From an uncultured Roseburia sp. (GTDB lineage Bacteria; Bacillota; Clostridia; Lachnospirales; Lachnospiraceae): a DNA stretch of 38,908 bases. Below the pieces are notes generated by a model, which was not told the origin of the DNA, did no database searches, and worked only from the letters and a program-made list of their open reading frames with translations. Position 1 is the stretch's first letter. Every line of letters starts with the position of its first letter. The DNA lies in contig CAJUNX010000040.1 in NCBI GenBank assembly GCA_910587865.1, forward strand, positions 1 to 38,908, read 5' to 3'. Positions 16,590 through 24,274 of the stretch are shown piece after piece. The position numbers were made by a program, and so were the translations under genes.

Positions 16590-17482
16590 AAAAATCTGCC
16601 GGGACGGCCCGGCAGACTGGCTGCCTGATGAAGAGGGCGGGAATTCTGTGGTTTGTCGCGGCATCGGTGCTGATCGGCCGGGCGATGTTTTGTATGTGTC
16701 AGGCGGACGGTATGGGAACCGGTGTGGAACTGATCTGTGAGGATGCGGGAATCGGGGCAGAGGATGCAGAAAAAATCCGCAGATTCGAGCAGGAAAAAGA
16801 ATCCGGGACGGAATTTACCGCCTGGAATGAAAAAAAGCAGCTGCGGGTGGAAAGTATGGACGGCAGCCGCAGCGTGATCACAGATGTCATGGAGATCAAC
16901 GGATCCTCGGAGATTCTGTTTGCGGGAAGCATCCTGCATACTGAGGATACGGCCGGCTGTCTGATCGGAGTGGAAACGGCAGAAGAGCTGTTTGGGAGCA
17001 GACAGGCGGAAGGAATGGAGATCCGTTATGGAGAGCGTATGCTGACGGTCCGCGGTGTGGTTGTTTCACCGGGACATCTTTTGGTCGTGGAGGTGCAGGA
17101 TCCTGACATCCGATTCCGCAGGATTACTTTAAAGCCGTCGGGAAAGGGTGCGGGCCAGAGCGGTGCAAAGCAGTTTGCCGCGGCATACGGCCTGGCGGTC
17201 CGGCAGATCCGCTATGATCTGTTTTCCGGGGAGCGGTTCATGGAGATGATTCCCGGGAAATGGTCGGACTTTACGGGGTGGAAGCAAAGTGTCGACAGGT
17301 TTGGCGAGGACGCTTCCCTGCTGCTTTCCGCAGAAAAAAGCAGCAGGGAGGAACAGTATCTGCTGCTGTATGCGAAATGTGCCGGGTGGATGATAGCGGG
17401 GATGAGCTGTCTGATCATTGGAAGCAGTAAACTTCTGACATGGAAAGAAAGGATATGGGATAAAAATGAAATACAAATTTAA
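16586..17482 (+). CDS. bitopic membrane protein with MacB periplasmic-core-like domain
   Basis: A 298-residue protein with hydrophobic segments near each end (about 18-36 and 262-282). The exposed middle resembles the MacB periplasmic core domain: GTEFTAWNEKKQLRVES, then GCLIGVETAEELFGSRQAEGMEIRYGERMLTVRGVV, which matches the usual pattern of an export permease ectodomain. There is no FtsX membrane core and no ATPase. GTG 16586 overlaps the adaptor stop (GTGA), suggesting coupling; ATG 16628 is an alternative start and neither has a good ribosome binding site. With the adaptor upstream it recalls a MacA/MacB pair reduced to its outer parts. The assignment rests on pattern recognition, not a search. 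Confidence 0.6.
   Translation: MKKSAGTARQTGCLMKRAGILWFVAASVLIGRAMFCMCQADGMGTGVELICEDAGIGAEDAEKIRRFEQEKESGTEFTAWNEKKQLRVESMDGSRSVITDVMEINGSSEILFAGSILHTEDTAGCLIGVETAEELFGSRQAEGMEIRYGERMLTVRGVVVSPGHLLVVEVQDPDIRFRRITLKPSGKGAGQSGAKQFAAAYGLAVRQIRYDLFSGERFMEMIPGKWSDFTGWKQSVDRFGEDASLLLSAEKSSREEQYLLLYAKCAGWMIAGMSCLIIGSSKLLTWKERIWDKNEIQI
16595..16616 (+). promoter_or_regulatory. GC-rich hairpin at the adaptor/MacB-like gene junction
   Basis: TCTGCCGGG-ACGG-CCCGGCAGA, a perfect 9-bp stem with a 4-nt loop and no T-run. It lies just after the adaptor stop and before ATG 16628, so it may tune expression of the downstream genes or transcript stability. Confidence 0.5.
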
Positions 17483-18122
17483 TTTTTTGGCCATGATAAT
17501 GCTGGCGATGGCACTGGTGATAAGCACTGCGGGGTGCTCCGCGAAAGGGAAAGGGCAGACACAGGAAAACGGGACCGGCAGCGAACCGGCCGGTGAGCGC
17601 GATCCTGTCGGGGATCCGGACAGGGAGACCGAAGACGGATCCGATGTCAGTCAGCAGGCAGGCGGAGAGACCGGCGGCGACACGGAGAACAAAGAGGCCG
17701 GAGGGAATCAGGCAAACGTGAGCACGGAGAACAAAGGCGCCGGAGGGGATCAGGCAAACGTGAATACGGAGGAGATCGACAGCGGGAGTCTGTTTGCGGG
17801 AGCGGATCTCGAAGGATATCTGACAGGGCAAAACGGGGATGAGCTGATCTGCAATCCGATCGTGCAGGAAGACTCGGAAGCCGGCGGCCAGGTGGCATAT
17901 GTGGAGGTCAGTGTGGACGAGGAGCAGCAGATATATATATCCTGCGGCGCAGATACCTCCTATGAGCGTCTTACGATGAATCGCGCAGAGGAGAGGGCTG
18001 TTTCCCTTGAGACAATCAGCAGGGACAGTCTTAAGACAGATGATTCGCTGCTGATCTTCGGCAGCGCTGCAGATACCACGCACTGGACGGCGGATCGTAT
18101 TATCGTCGTTGTGTGGGAGTAA
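17466..18122 (+). CDS. small lipoprotein, last gene of the two-component-linked operon
   Basis: A 218-residue predicted lipoprotein: N-terminal hydrophobic segment ending ISTAGC (lipidated Cys about 19). Next comes a long acidic Gly/Asn/Glu-rich linker (about 25-105) with two near-copies of a 14-residue unit (ENKEAGGNQANVST / ENKGAGGDQANVNT). A compact beta-rich C-terminal domain (about 110-218) follows. No catalytic motif is seen. Its start lies inside the 3' end of the preceding gene (17-nt overlap), so it belongs to the operon. It may be a surface component of the same assembly (inference). Confidence 0.75.
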   Translation: MKYKFNFLAMIMLAMALVISTAGCSAKGKGQTQENGTGSEPAGERDPVGDPDRETEDGSDVSQQAGGETGGDTENKEAGGNQANVSTENKGAGGDQANVNTEEIDSGSLFAGADLEGYLTGQNGDELICNPIVQEDSEAGGQVAYVEVSVDEEQQIYISCGADTSYERLTMNRAEERAVSLETISRDSLKTDDSLLIFGSAADTTHWTADRIIVVVWE

Positions 18123-18140
18123 AAAGAAGACGGAGAAAAA

Positions 18141-18172
18141 AACAGAGCCGGGAGCGGTCAGCTCCCGGCTCC
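18141..18172 (-). terminator. intrinsic terminator, minus strand (possibly bidirectional)
   Basis: GAGCCGGGAGC (18146-18156) pairs with GCTCCCGGCTC (18162-18172). On the minus strand it is followed by TGTTTTTTT, ending the small-protein gene. It also lies 23 nt after the plus-strand operon. Confidence 0.85.
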
Positions 18173-18188
18173 TGCTGTCGGAAACGAT

Positions 18189-18344
18189 TCAGAATACAAT
18201 CTTTGTCCGGGTCTTTAACAGGCGGGCGCCGCTGATAATCAGAAGGATACCCATCGCGATGCCGCCGGTCAGCATGCAGATACCGATCGCGAGATTCGCA
18301 CCGCCGGCGATTCCCATTGTCTTAAATGTTTTTTCTTCCATCAT
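18189..18344 (-). CDS. 51-residue hydrophobic membrane protein, unrecognised function
   Basis: A short gene encoding a 51-residue protein that begins MMEEKTFKTMGIAGG and ends LLKTRTKIVF. The middle, about residues 11-40, is two Gly-rich hydrophobic stretches (NLAIGICMLTGG and IAMGILLIISGA), then a basic tail, consistent with a helical hairpin in the membrane. Support: GGAGG 6 nt before ATG 18344, its own promoter (18384-18412) and a strong terminator just after the stop. I think similar small proteins occur in related Clostridia, but I cannot confirm this here. Lies downstream of the flavin reductase on the same strand. Confidence 0.8.
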   Translation of the reverse strand: MMEEKTFKTMGIAGGANLAIGICMLTGGIAMGILLIISGARLLKTRTKIVF

Positions 18345-18383
18345 GAGATTACCTCCATGTGTCTGCAGTATTTGTTATGTTGT

Positions 18384-18412
18384 ATTCTATCATTCTTTGC
18401 GGGAAGATACAA
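18384..18412 (-). promoter_or_regulatory. promoter of the 51-residue protein gene
   Basis: Minus-strand TTGTAT (18407-18412), 17-nt spacer, TAGAAT (18384-18389) with an extended TGA before it; 40 nt before the start codon. Confidence 0.7.
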
Positions 18413-18454
18413 ACCGTTATCCTGATATTTTATAAATGTTTTAGAAGCGGAAGG

Positions 18455-18961
18455 CTACCGGGCCATGATATCAATGACCTCACCGACATACATCGTGTGC
18501 ATATCGTTGTCCGTATACCATTTTTCCATGATCTCCGGGGTGAGGAAAGATTCTTCTGTGATGCGTGTGGCAGCCATTTTTTTGCAGAGAAGGACGAGAT
18601 GGCCGTCGTCGATATAGGGGATGCCGTAGTGGAAGGCAGGGGTAAGACCGGCTTCTTTGAGCTTGTCCCCGTCGCGGCCGGAATGGGTACCGCAGTAACT
18701 GAGCGCATCACGGTACTGCTCTTTTAAAAAGGTCAGAGAGAAAAATTCGTTCGTGTCGAGGAATTCTTTGGTGTACCTGGAATCGCGGACAAAGACAAAA
18801 ACGACATTTCTGCCCCAAAGAACCCCGACGCCGCCCCAGCTGACCGTCATGGTGTTTAACCCTGCTTTGGTGCCGGCGGTGACAAGTGCCCACTCTTTTC
18901 CGATTTTTGTAAAAGGATTGATTTCAATTAAATCGACTGGCATTGGTTGAAATGTGTGCAT
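18455..18961 (-). CDS. flavin reductase-like (FMN-binding split barrel) protein
   Basis: A 168-residue protein of the flavin-reductase-like family, which binds FMN and reduces flavins or transfers electrons. Supporting segments are WALVTAGTKAGLNTMTVSWGGVGVLWGRNVVFVFVRDSRYT (barrel core with FMN contacts) and FFSLTFLKEQYRDALSYCGTHSGRDGDK (typical second half). Full length for the short class. Start 18961 has AGGAGATTTTAGCC upstream and its own promoter. The redox partner is unknown. Confidence 0.88.
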   Translation of the reverse strand: MHTFQPMPVDLIEINPFTKIGKEWALVTAGTKAGLNTMTVSWGGVGVLWGRNVVFVFVRDSRYTKEFLDTNEFFSLTFLKEQYRDALSYCGTHSGRDGDKLKEAGLTPAFHYGIPYIDDGHLVLLCKKMAATRITEESFLTPEIMEKWYTDNDMHTMYVGEVIDIMAR

Positions 18962-18997
18962 GGCTAAAATCTCCTGTATGATATTCTTGTTTCTATC

Positions 18998-19026
18998 ATT
19001 ATAAAAGTAATAACAGAAAATGACAA
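18998..19026 (-). promoter_or_regulatory. promoter of the flavin reductase gene
   Basis: Minus-strand TTGTCA (19021-19026), 17-nt spacer, TATAAT (18998-19003). Confidence 0.8.
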
Positions 19027-19071
19027 TACCAAAAAGAAACGAATCTGGCCGGCACGAACTTTTGTTAGCGG

Positions 19072-19100
19072 TTGAAAAAGGACGGATAAATGCGTATAAT
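19072..19100 (+). promoter_or_regulatory. promoter of the Sel1-repeat gene
   Basis: TTGAAA (19072-19077), 17-nt spacer, TATAAT (19095-19100). The transcript would start near 19107, which excludes the upstream in-frame ATG at 19090. Confidence 0.8.
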
Positions 19101-19140
19101 GGTAAGCACAGACAAAAGGGAGACAGGAGGGAAATCCCAA

Positions 19141-20469
19141 ATGGGTAATTTTTATTCAGATGAGCTGGAGCGGGGTATTATGCTGCTTTATTTCCAGCCG
19201 GATGCGTCGAAATATCCGGAAGGAGTGGAGCTGATAAAAAAAGCGGCGGAAAAGGAGGAGCCGGACGCTTTTTATTTCCTGGCGCGGTGCTATGCGTGGG
19301 GAGACGGCGGCGTGAAGGACAGCGACGCAAAGGCAAAGAAGTACTCCAAACGGGGAATTGAGCTGGGAAGCGATCTGTGCGTGCTCGGAGCGGACCGGTT
19401 TGACGGCCTGCACGGTGAGCTTAAGGCGGCGATGAAGCATTCGCTGGCGGATTCCTTTGAGGCGGTGGAGAGAAAAGCCAGAAGCGGGGATCCGATGGCG
19501 CAGTATGCGGTGGGACTGTTTTATTACTGGCAGGATATCAGTGCCCTGCAAAAGCCTGCGAGCCGGGAAGAGTATGACAGAAATGAGATCAGAAACGGAC
19601 AGGAGAGCCATAAATGGTTCCGCATGGCGGCAAAATGCGGCTGTATCCCGGCGTTTCAGAATGTGTACCGCAGTCTGGCGTTCGGCGGGAACGGAATCGC
19701 ACAGGACCTGACGGCGGCGCTTGCGTTTGTGGAAGAAGCAAAGGATTACGTGAAGATTGACGGGAGCAGCTGCCGGAGCATTGCGGAACAGTACGAGAAG
19801 CTGGGCAATCATGCGCTGCGGGTGGACTGGCTGAACCGCGGAGCTGCGGTGAAGTATTCCCCGTGTGTCAATGACCTGGGGCGTTTATATCAGAACGGAA
19901 AGGTGGTTCCGCGGGACGATGCGCGGGCGTTTGCGTATTTTAAAGAAGCCGCGGAGCTGGGAAATGAATACGGATTATACAATATCGGGTGGTCGCTTTA
20001 TAACGGACGTGGGGTGCCGGAGAACCGCGCGGAGGCATTTTCGTATTTTGAGAAAGCGGCGGAAGCAGGACACAGCAATGCGCAGTATTTCGTGTCAACC
20101 TATTATTTTGAGGGGAGCTACGGCGTGCAGCAGGATTATCAGAAGTGCCGGAAATGGGCGGAAAAGTCTGCGCGGCAGAATAATAACAGGCCCAAATATT
20201 ATCTCGGTTACTTTTATCTGTACGGCGTCGGGACGATGACGAATTATCAGCTCGCGCTGCGGTATCTGACGGAATTCACAAACGAATACGAAGACGGGGA
20301 CGCGTACCGCTGCATGGGAGAGATTTACGACAAGGGTCTGGGCGTGCCGGAGGATATCGAAAAGGCTGTCAGCTGGTATCAGAAGGCGGTGAATGCCGGC
20401 TGCGAGGGCGCAAAAGACTCACTGGGACATTTTAAGAAGACATTATTTGGAAAATGGAAACGGAAATAA
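19141..20469 (+). CDS. Sel1-like (tetratricopeptide-type) repeat protein
   Basis: A 442-residue cytoplasmic protein (no signal peptide) built of Sel1-like repeats. Clear units in the C-terminal half include VNDLGRLYQNGKVVPRDDAR, YNIGWSLYNGRGVPENRAEA, AQYFVSTYYFEGSYGVQQDY and YRCMGEIYDKGLGVPEDIEK, each followed by an AA..G helix. The N-terminal half has degenerate units. Such solenoids mediate protein-protein contacts, and no enzymatic motif is present. ATG 19141 is chosen because GGAGG precedes it and the mapped promoter lies between it and the upstream ATG. The next gene follows on the same strand, but no functional link is evident. Confidence 0.88.
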   Translation: MGNFYSDELERGIMLLYFQPDASKYPEGVELIKKAAEKEEPDAFYFLARCYAWGDGGVKDSDAKAKKYSKRGIELGSDLCVLGADRFDGLHGELKAAMKHSLADSFEAVERKARSGDPMAQYAVGLFYYWQDISALQKPASREEYDRNEIRNGQESHKWFRMAAKCGCIPAFQNVYRSLAFGGNGIAQDLTAALAFVEEAKDYVKIDGSSCRSIAEQYEKLGNHALRVDWLNRGAAVKYSPCVNDLGRLYQNGKVVPRDDARAFAYFKEAAELGNEYGLYNIGWSLYNGRGVPENRAEAFSYFEKAAEAGHSNAQYFVSTYYFEGSYGVQQDYQKCRKWAEKSARQNNNRPKYYLGYFYLYGVGTMTNYQLALRYLTEFTNEYEDGDAYRCMGEIYDKGLGVPEDIEKAVSWYQKAVNAGCEGAKDSLGHFKKTLFGKWKRK

Positions 20470-20712
20470 TCGACTGGCGAAGCGGACATTAAAACAGGGA
20501 GCGGGATGAAGGAGAAAAAAACAATTTGGGAGAGACTCGGCGGATATATAGAAAAAAGAGAGCCGGGTCAGAGAAATAAAGGTATCAGACAAAAGCAGGG
20601 GGATCAGCGCAGGGAGGCTGCGGTGAGAGAAGCCGTCAGAAACGGCGGACAGACAGCCGGCGGGCAGCGTATGACGGCGGACAGAAATATGTATCGGCAG
20701 GAGGAAGAGGAC

Positions 20713-22824
20713 ATGGGATTTGTGCAGCACAGGCCGCAGCGCGGCGAGCGTCTTAAGCCGCTGGACGTGATTGACGGTTTTCAGGTGCGGCCCGGATTTT
20801 ACAACAGGACCGGAGCGACAGCCACGTCAAACGGCGTCAGTTTTACGATTCAGTCGTTCGGAGCGACGAGCTGTACGCTGTTATTGTTTCACCCGCAGGA
20901 GTCGGAGCCGTATGCCAGGCTGAAGTTTCCGGAGGCGTACCATATCGGCAACACATATGCCATGCTGGTATTTGGGCTGAAAATCGAGGAATTTGAGTAT
21001 GCGTTTCAGCTGGAAGGGCCGTATGATAAAGCGGCGGGAAAGCTGTTCGACAAGAATCATGTGCTGCTCGATCCGTATGCAAAAGCGGTGACCGGACAGC
21101 GTCACTGGGGAGAGCGCCCGGAGAATGACGAGGGATTTGTCTATCACGCCAGGGTCGTGGAAAATAATTTTGACTGGGGCGATATCCGGCCGCTGGAGCA
21201 CCCGCTGGAGGATCTGATTATCTATGAGCTTCATGTGAGGGGATACACGAAGGATGAATCCTCCGGGGTGAAGGCAAAGGGGACTTATGCGGGGCTTGGA
21301 GAGAAGATCCCTTATCTGAAGGATCTCGGTGTAAATGTGGTGGAGCTTTTACCGATCTTTGAGTTTGACGAGATGGAGAGCGCCCGCATCGTGGATGGAA
21401 ATCAGCTCTACAATTACTGGGGATACAATACGGTCTGCTTTTTTGCGCCGAATACGGGATACAATTCGGTGGAAGAGCACAATCATGAGGGGGATGAGTT
21501 AAAGCAGCTGATCTACGATTTCAAGAACAACGGGATAGAGGTGATTCTCGACGTCGTGTTTAATCACACGGCGGAGGGGGATGAAAACGGGCCGTGCTTC
21601 TCCTTTAAGGGAATCGACAATGACATTTACTATATCCTGACACCGGACGGACATTATTACAACTTCAGCGGCTGCGGCAACGTGATGAACTGTAATCACC
21701 CGATTGTGCAGCGTTTTATCATCGATTGTCTGTGCTACTGGGTGACAGAGTATCGTGTGGACGGGTTTCGGTTTGACCTGGCATCGATCCTGACAAGGGA
21801 TCAGAAGGGAGCCCCGATGGCGGATCCGCCGCTGCTACAGGCGATCGCGTGCGACCCGATATTGGGGAAGGTCAAGCTGATCGCGGAGGCGTGGGATGCG
21901 GCCGGACTTTACCAGGTGGGGAATTTTCCGTCCTGGAGAAGATGGTCGGAGTGGAACGGAAGATACCGGGATGACATGCGGCGCTTCTTAAAGGGCGATG
22001 AGGGAATGGCCGGGATCGCCATTACGCGGATCACCGGGTCAAAAGATATGTACGATCCGGCGGCGCGGGGCAGAGGGGCATCGGTAAACTTTTTAAACTG
22101 CCACGACGGATTTACGCTGTATGATATGTACGCGTACAACACCAAGCACAACGAGAAGAACGGGTGGAACAACACGGACGGCGATAACAACGGAAACAGC
22201 TGGAACTGCGGCGTGGAGGGAGAGACCGATAATCCGGAGGTGGAAAGCCTGCGTCGCCGGATGATCAAAAATGCGTTTGCAACGCTGATGTGCAGCAGGG
22301 GACCAGCCATGTTTTATGCGGGAGACGAATTCTGTAATACGCAGTATGGAAATAACAATGCCTATTGTCAGGATAACCGTATTTCCTGGCTGGACTGGAA
22401 CCGGCTCGAGGAGTACAAGGAGATTCATGATTTCTTCCGCTATATGATCGCGTTCCGCAGGAAATATCCGATTCTGCGCAAATCGACGAAGCCGGCGCTC
22501 TGCGGACTGCCGGAGATCAGTATCCACAACGGATACCCGTGGAACGGAGGTACGGACTATACGAGCCGGCTGATCGGTATCATGTATGCGGGAAGAGACG
22601 AACAGGATGTCCGGGATGACGTGATTTTCTACGAGATGAACGCGTACTGGGAGCCGCTGATCATGCAGCTGCCGGAGCTTTCAAACGGACTGGAGTGGAA
22701 GGTGTGCGTGAATACGTCCATCGACTATGAGGACGGAAAGGATCTGGAATCCCTGACGGAGTTTTACTACAAGAGAAGTATTCATGTGCCGCCGCGCTCG
22801 GTTGTCGTGCTCGTGGCGGAGTAA
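20713..22824 (+). CDS. glycogen debranching enzyme / isoamylase-type GH13
   Basis: A 703-residue GH13 alpha-1,6-glucosidase of the GlgX/isoamylase type. It has an N-terminal CBM48-like region (GFQVRPGFYNRTGATATSNGVSFTIQSFGATSCTLLLF), then the catalytic barrel: DVVFNHTAEG, DGFRFDLA with nucleophile Asp355, EAWDAAG with acid/base Glu392, and NCHDGFTLYD with Asp465. It trims alpha-1,6 branches of glycogen or maltodextrin. I chose ATG 20713 because AGGAGG precedes it and the family begins near this point. The frame is open back to ATG 20506, which would add 69 charged, low-complexity residues with a weak ribosome binding site. No other glycogen gene is adjacent. Confidence 0.9.
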   Translation: MGFVQHRPQRGERLKPLDVIDGFQVRPGFYNRTGATATSNGVSFTIQSFGATSCTLLLFHPQESEPYARLKFPEAYHIGNTYAMLVFGLKIEEFEYAFQLEGPYDKAAGKLFDKNHVLLDPYAKAVTGQRHWGERPENDEGFVYHARVVENNFDWGDIRPLEHPLEDLIIYELHVRGYTKDESSGVKAKGTYAGLGEKIPYLKDLGVNVVELLPIFEFDEMESARIVDGNQLYNYWGYNTVCFFAPNTGYNSVEEHNHEGDELKQLIYDFKNNGIEVILDVVFNHTAEGDENGPCFSFKGIDNDIYYILTPDGHYYNFSGCGNVMNCNHPIVQRFIIDCLCYWVTEYRVDGFRFDLASILTRDQKGAPMADPPLLQAIACDPILGKVKLIAEAWDAAGLYQVGNFPSWRRWSEWNGRYRDDMRRFLKGDEGMAGIAITRITGSKDMYDPAARGRGASVNFLNCHDGFTLYDMYAYNTKHNEKNGWNNTDGDNNGNSWNCGVEGETDNPEVESLRRRMIKNAFATLMCSRGPAMFYAGDEFCNTQYGNNNAYCQDNRISWLDWNRLEEYKEIHDFFRYMIAFRRKYPILRKSTKPALCGLPEISIHNGYPWNGGTDYTSRLIGIMYAGRDEQDVRDDVIFYEMNAYWEPLIMQLPELSNGLEWKVCVNTSIDYEDGKDLESLTEFYYKRSIHVPPRSVVVLVAE

Positions 22825-22891
22825 AGATGACGCCTGCCGTATGCCGCGGATGAAAAAGCGTCTGCGGCGGGCGTTATCCGTGCTGCAGTCA

Positions 22892-22915
22892 CGCCGGGAA
22901 CCGTCTTTCCCGGCG
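22892..22915. terminator. hairpin between convergent genes
   Basis: CGCCGGGAA (22892-22900) pairs with TTCCCGGCG (22907-22915), extended by CAGT/ACTG. It lies between the debranching enzyme and the convergent XRE gene. No clear T-run follows, so termination is plausible but unproven. Confidence 0.45.
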
Positions 22916-22953
22916 ACTGGCAGCCCGAAACCGAAGGCGTCTGCTGTCGGGAA

Positions 22954-23328
22954 TTACCGGCCGGGCGTCTGCGGCCCGGGAATACTGTCCGGTCCGGATG
23001 TGCTGCAGGTGTGAAGCGTGCCTGCAAGTTTGATCAGGATATCCCTGTAGTTGTCATCCATCGTCCGGTATATGCTAAGAAGCGTACCTTCTTCCGGGCT
23101 TAGCGGGAGTTCCGGATAGGAGCGGATGCTGGTATTGCCGAGAAGGTAATCCATATTTGTATTCAGAAAAGCGGCGATCAGGCCGAGCGTCATACAGTCG
23201 GGGTATCGGCGGCCGTGAATATAGCCGCTTACAGTGTTGGGATTTAAGTGCAGGGCATCCGCCAGCTGTCGCTGGGAAAGGCCCTGCTCTTTTAATATCT
23301 TGTGGATCCGGGAACCTACCAGCATCAT
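22954..23328 (-). CDS. XRE-family helix-turn-helix regulator
   Basis: A 124-residue protein. Residues about 5-60 form a Cro/CI-type HTH (IHKILKEQGLSQRQLADALHLNPNTVSGYIHGRRYPD). A helical region with DDNYRDILIKLAGTLHTC follows, then a Pro/Gly-rich tail (residues about 108-124). The frame is open much further upstream, but this overlaps the SDR gene. ATG 23328 with GGGAAAGG upstream is the credible start (ATG 23325 is adjacent). It is 29 nt downstream of the SDR gene and likely co-transcribed. Its target is unknown, and no C-terminal effector domain is recognised. Confidence 0.85.
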   Translation of the reverse strand: MMLVGSRIHKILKEQGLSQRQLADALHLNPNTVSGYIHGRRYPDCMTLGLIAAFLNTNMDYLLGNTSIRSYPELPLSPEEGTLLSIYRTMDDNYRDILIKLAGTLHTCSTSGPDSIPGPQTPGR

Positions 23329-23357
23329 ATCGTTCGCCTTTCCCGCTGTAAAAAGCG

Positions 23358-24089
23358 TCAGGTCCAGCCGCCATCCAGAGTGATGATCTGGCCGGTGAGA
23401 TATTCGCTGCCAGCTGCCAGCTGCAGCGCCAGGGAGGCTGCTTCGTCCGGCTGTCCGAACCGGCCGGCGGGAATCTCGTTCATCAGCGCTTCGCGCTCTT
23501 CCGCTGTAAAGCAGGCGTTCATCTGCGTATCGATCACACCGCACGCGATGGCATTAACCTGGATGCCGGAAGGGGCGAGCTCTTTTGCGAGCGCTTTTGT
23601 AAAGGCATTGACACCGCCCTTACAGGCGGAATAAGCGACTTCGCAGGAAGCGCCCGTAATGCCCCAGACGGAGGAGATGTTGATGATCTTGCCGCGCTTT
23701 TGGTGCACCATCCAGGGGATCGCGTGACGGCTCATGGTGAAAACGGAAGTGAGATTGGCGGTTACGATATGGTTCCATTCGTCAATTGTCATATCGGAAA
23801 GCAGACCGATGTGAGAGATCCCGGCGTTGTTGATCAGAATATCCACGCCGTGAAAGCGCGATCGGATGCGTTCGTAAAGTTCACCGGCGTACGTGTCGTC
23901 GCCCGCGTTCCCGACGCTTGTAAGCACATCGGTCCGGTACTCTTTCCGCAGTGTCTGCGCAAAGGCTGACAGCTCGGCTTCGGAGTGCGAACAGGTGATC
24001 ACGAGACGATGTCCTTCTCTGGCAAAAGCCTCCGCGATCGCACGCCCGATTCCACGGGAGGCGCCGGTGACTAAAACCGTTTTCTTCAT
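23358..24089 (-). CDS. short-chain dehydrogenase/reductase (FabG-like; possibly EF-P 5-aminopentanone reductase)
   Basis: A 243-residue classical SDR. It has the NAD(P) motif TGASRGIG (about 7-14), LINNAGISHIG, catalytic ISS followed by YSACK (Tyr-x-x-x-Lys), and C-terminal YLTGQIITLDGGWT. Full length for FabG-like enzymes. ATG 24089 has AAAGGAGTCTCTC upstream; the longer frame (to 24251) spans the promoter. The family includes 3-oxoacyl-ACP reductases. In Firmicutes, closely similar stand-alone enzymes (YmfI type) reduce 5-aminopentanone on elongation factor P. No fatty-acid synthesis genes are adjacent, which leaves both options open. Confidence 0.88.
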   Translation of the reverse strand: MKKTVLVTGASRGIGRAIAEAFAREGHRLVITCSHSEAELSAFAQTLRKEYRTDVLTSVGNAGDDTYAGELYERIRSRFHGVDILINNAGISHIGLLSDMTIDEWNHIVTANLTSVFTMSRHAIPWMVHQKRGKIINISSVWGITGASCEVAYSACKGGVNAFTKALAKELAPSGIQVNAIACGVIDTQMNACFTAEEREALMNEIPAGRFGQPDEAASLALQLAAGSEYLTGQIITLDGGWT

Positions 24090-24131
24090 GAGAGACTCCT
24101 TTTGTAAAATGTAGTTTATTTCTATGATTTC

Positions 24132-24140
24132 AGTATAACA
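24132..24140 (-). promoter_or_regulatory. extended -10 promoter of the SDR-XRE operon
   Basis: Minus-strand TGT-TATACT: -10 hexamer at 24132-24137 with a TG extension; the -35 is weak. It lies 43 nt before the SDR start. Confidence 0.6.
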
Positions 24141-24194
24141 TGGACGGGAGAAAAAGAAAAGAGAAAAATGAAAAGCCGTCCAAATTTTAATTTC

Positions 24195-24223
24195 TTGTAA
24201 ATCGCGGATAACTATTTTATAAT
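24195..24223 (+). promoter_or_regulatory. promoter of the aldehyde dehydrogenase gene
   Basis: TTGTAA (24195-24200), 17-nt spacer, TATAAT (24218-24223). Confidence 0.75.
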
Positions 24224-24274
24224 CAGAATAATAAGCGCGGGAAAGAGACACGAAACACAGTACAGGAGGGGAAC

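Noticed and set aside
20506..20712. N-terminal extension of the debranching enzyme
   Set aside because: Weak ribosome binding site and charged low-complexity sequence not typical of the family; AGGAGG marks 20713 as the better start.
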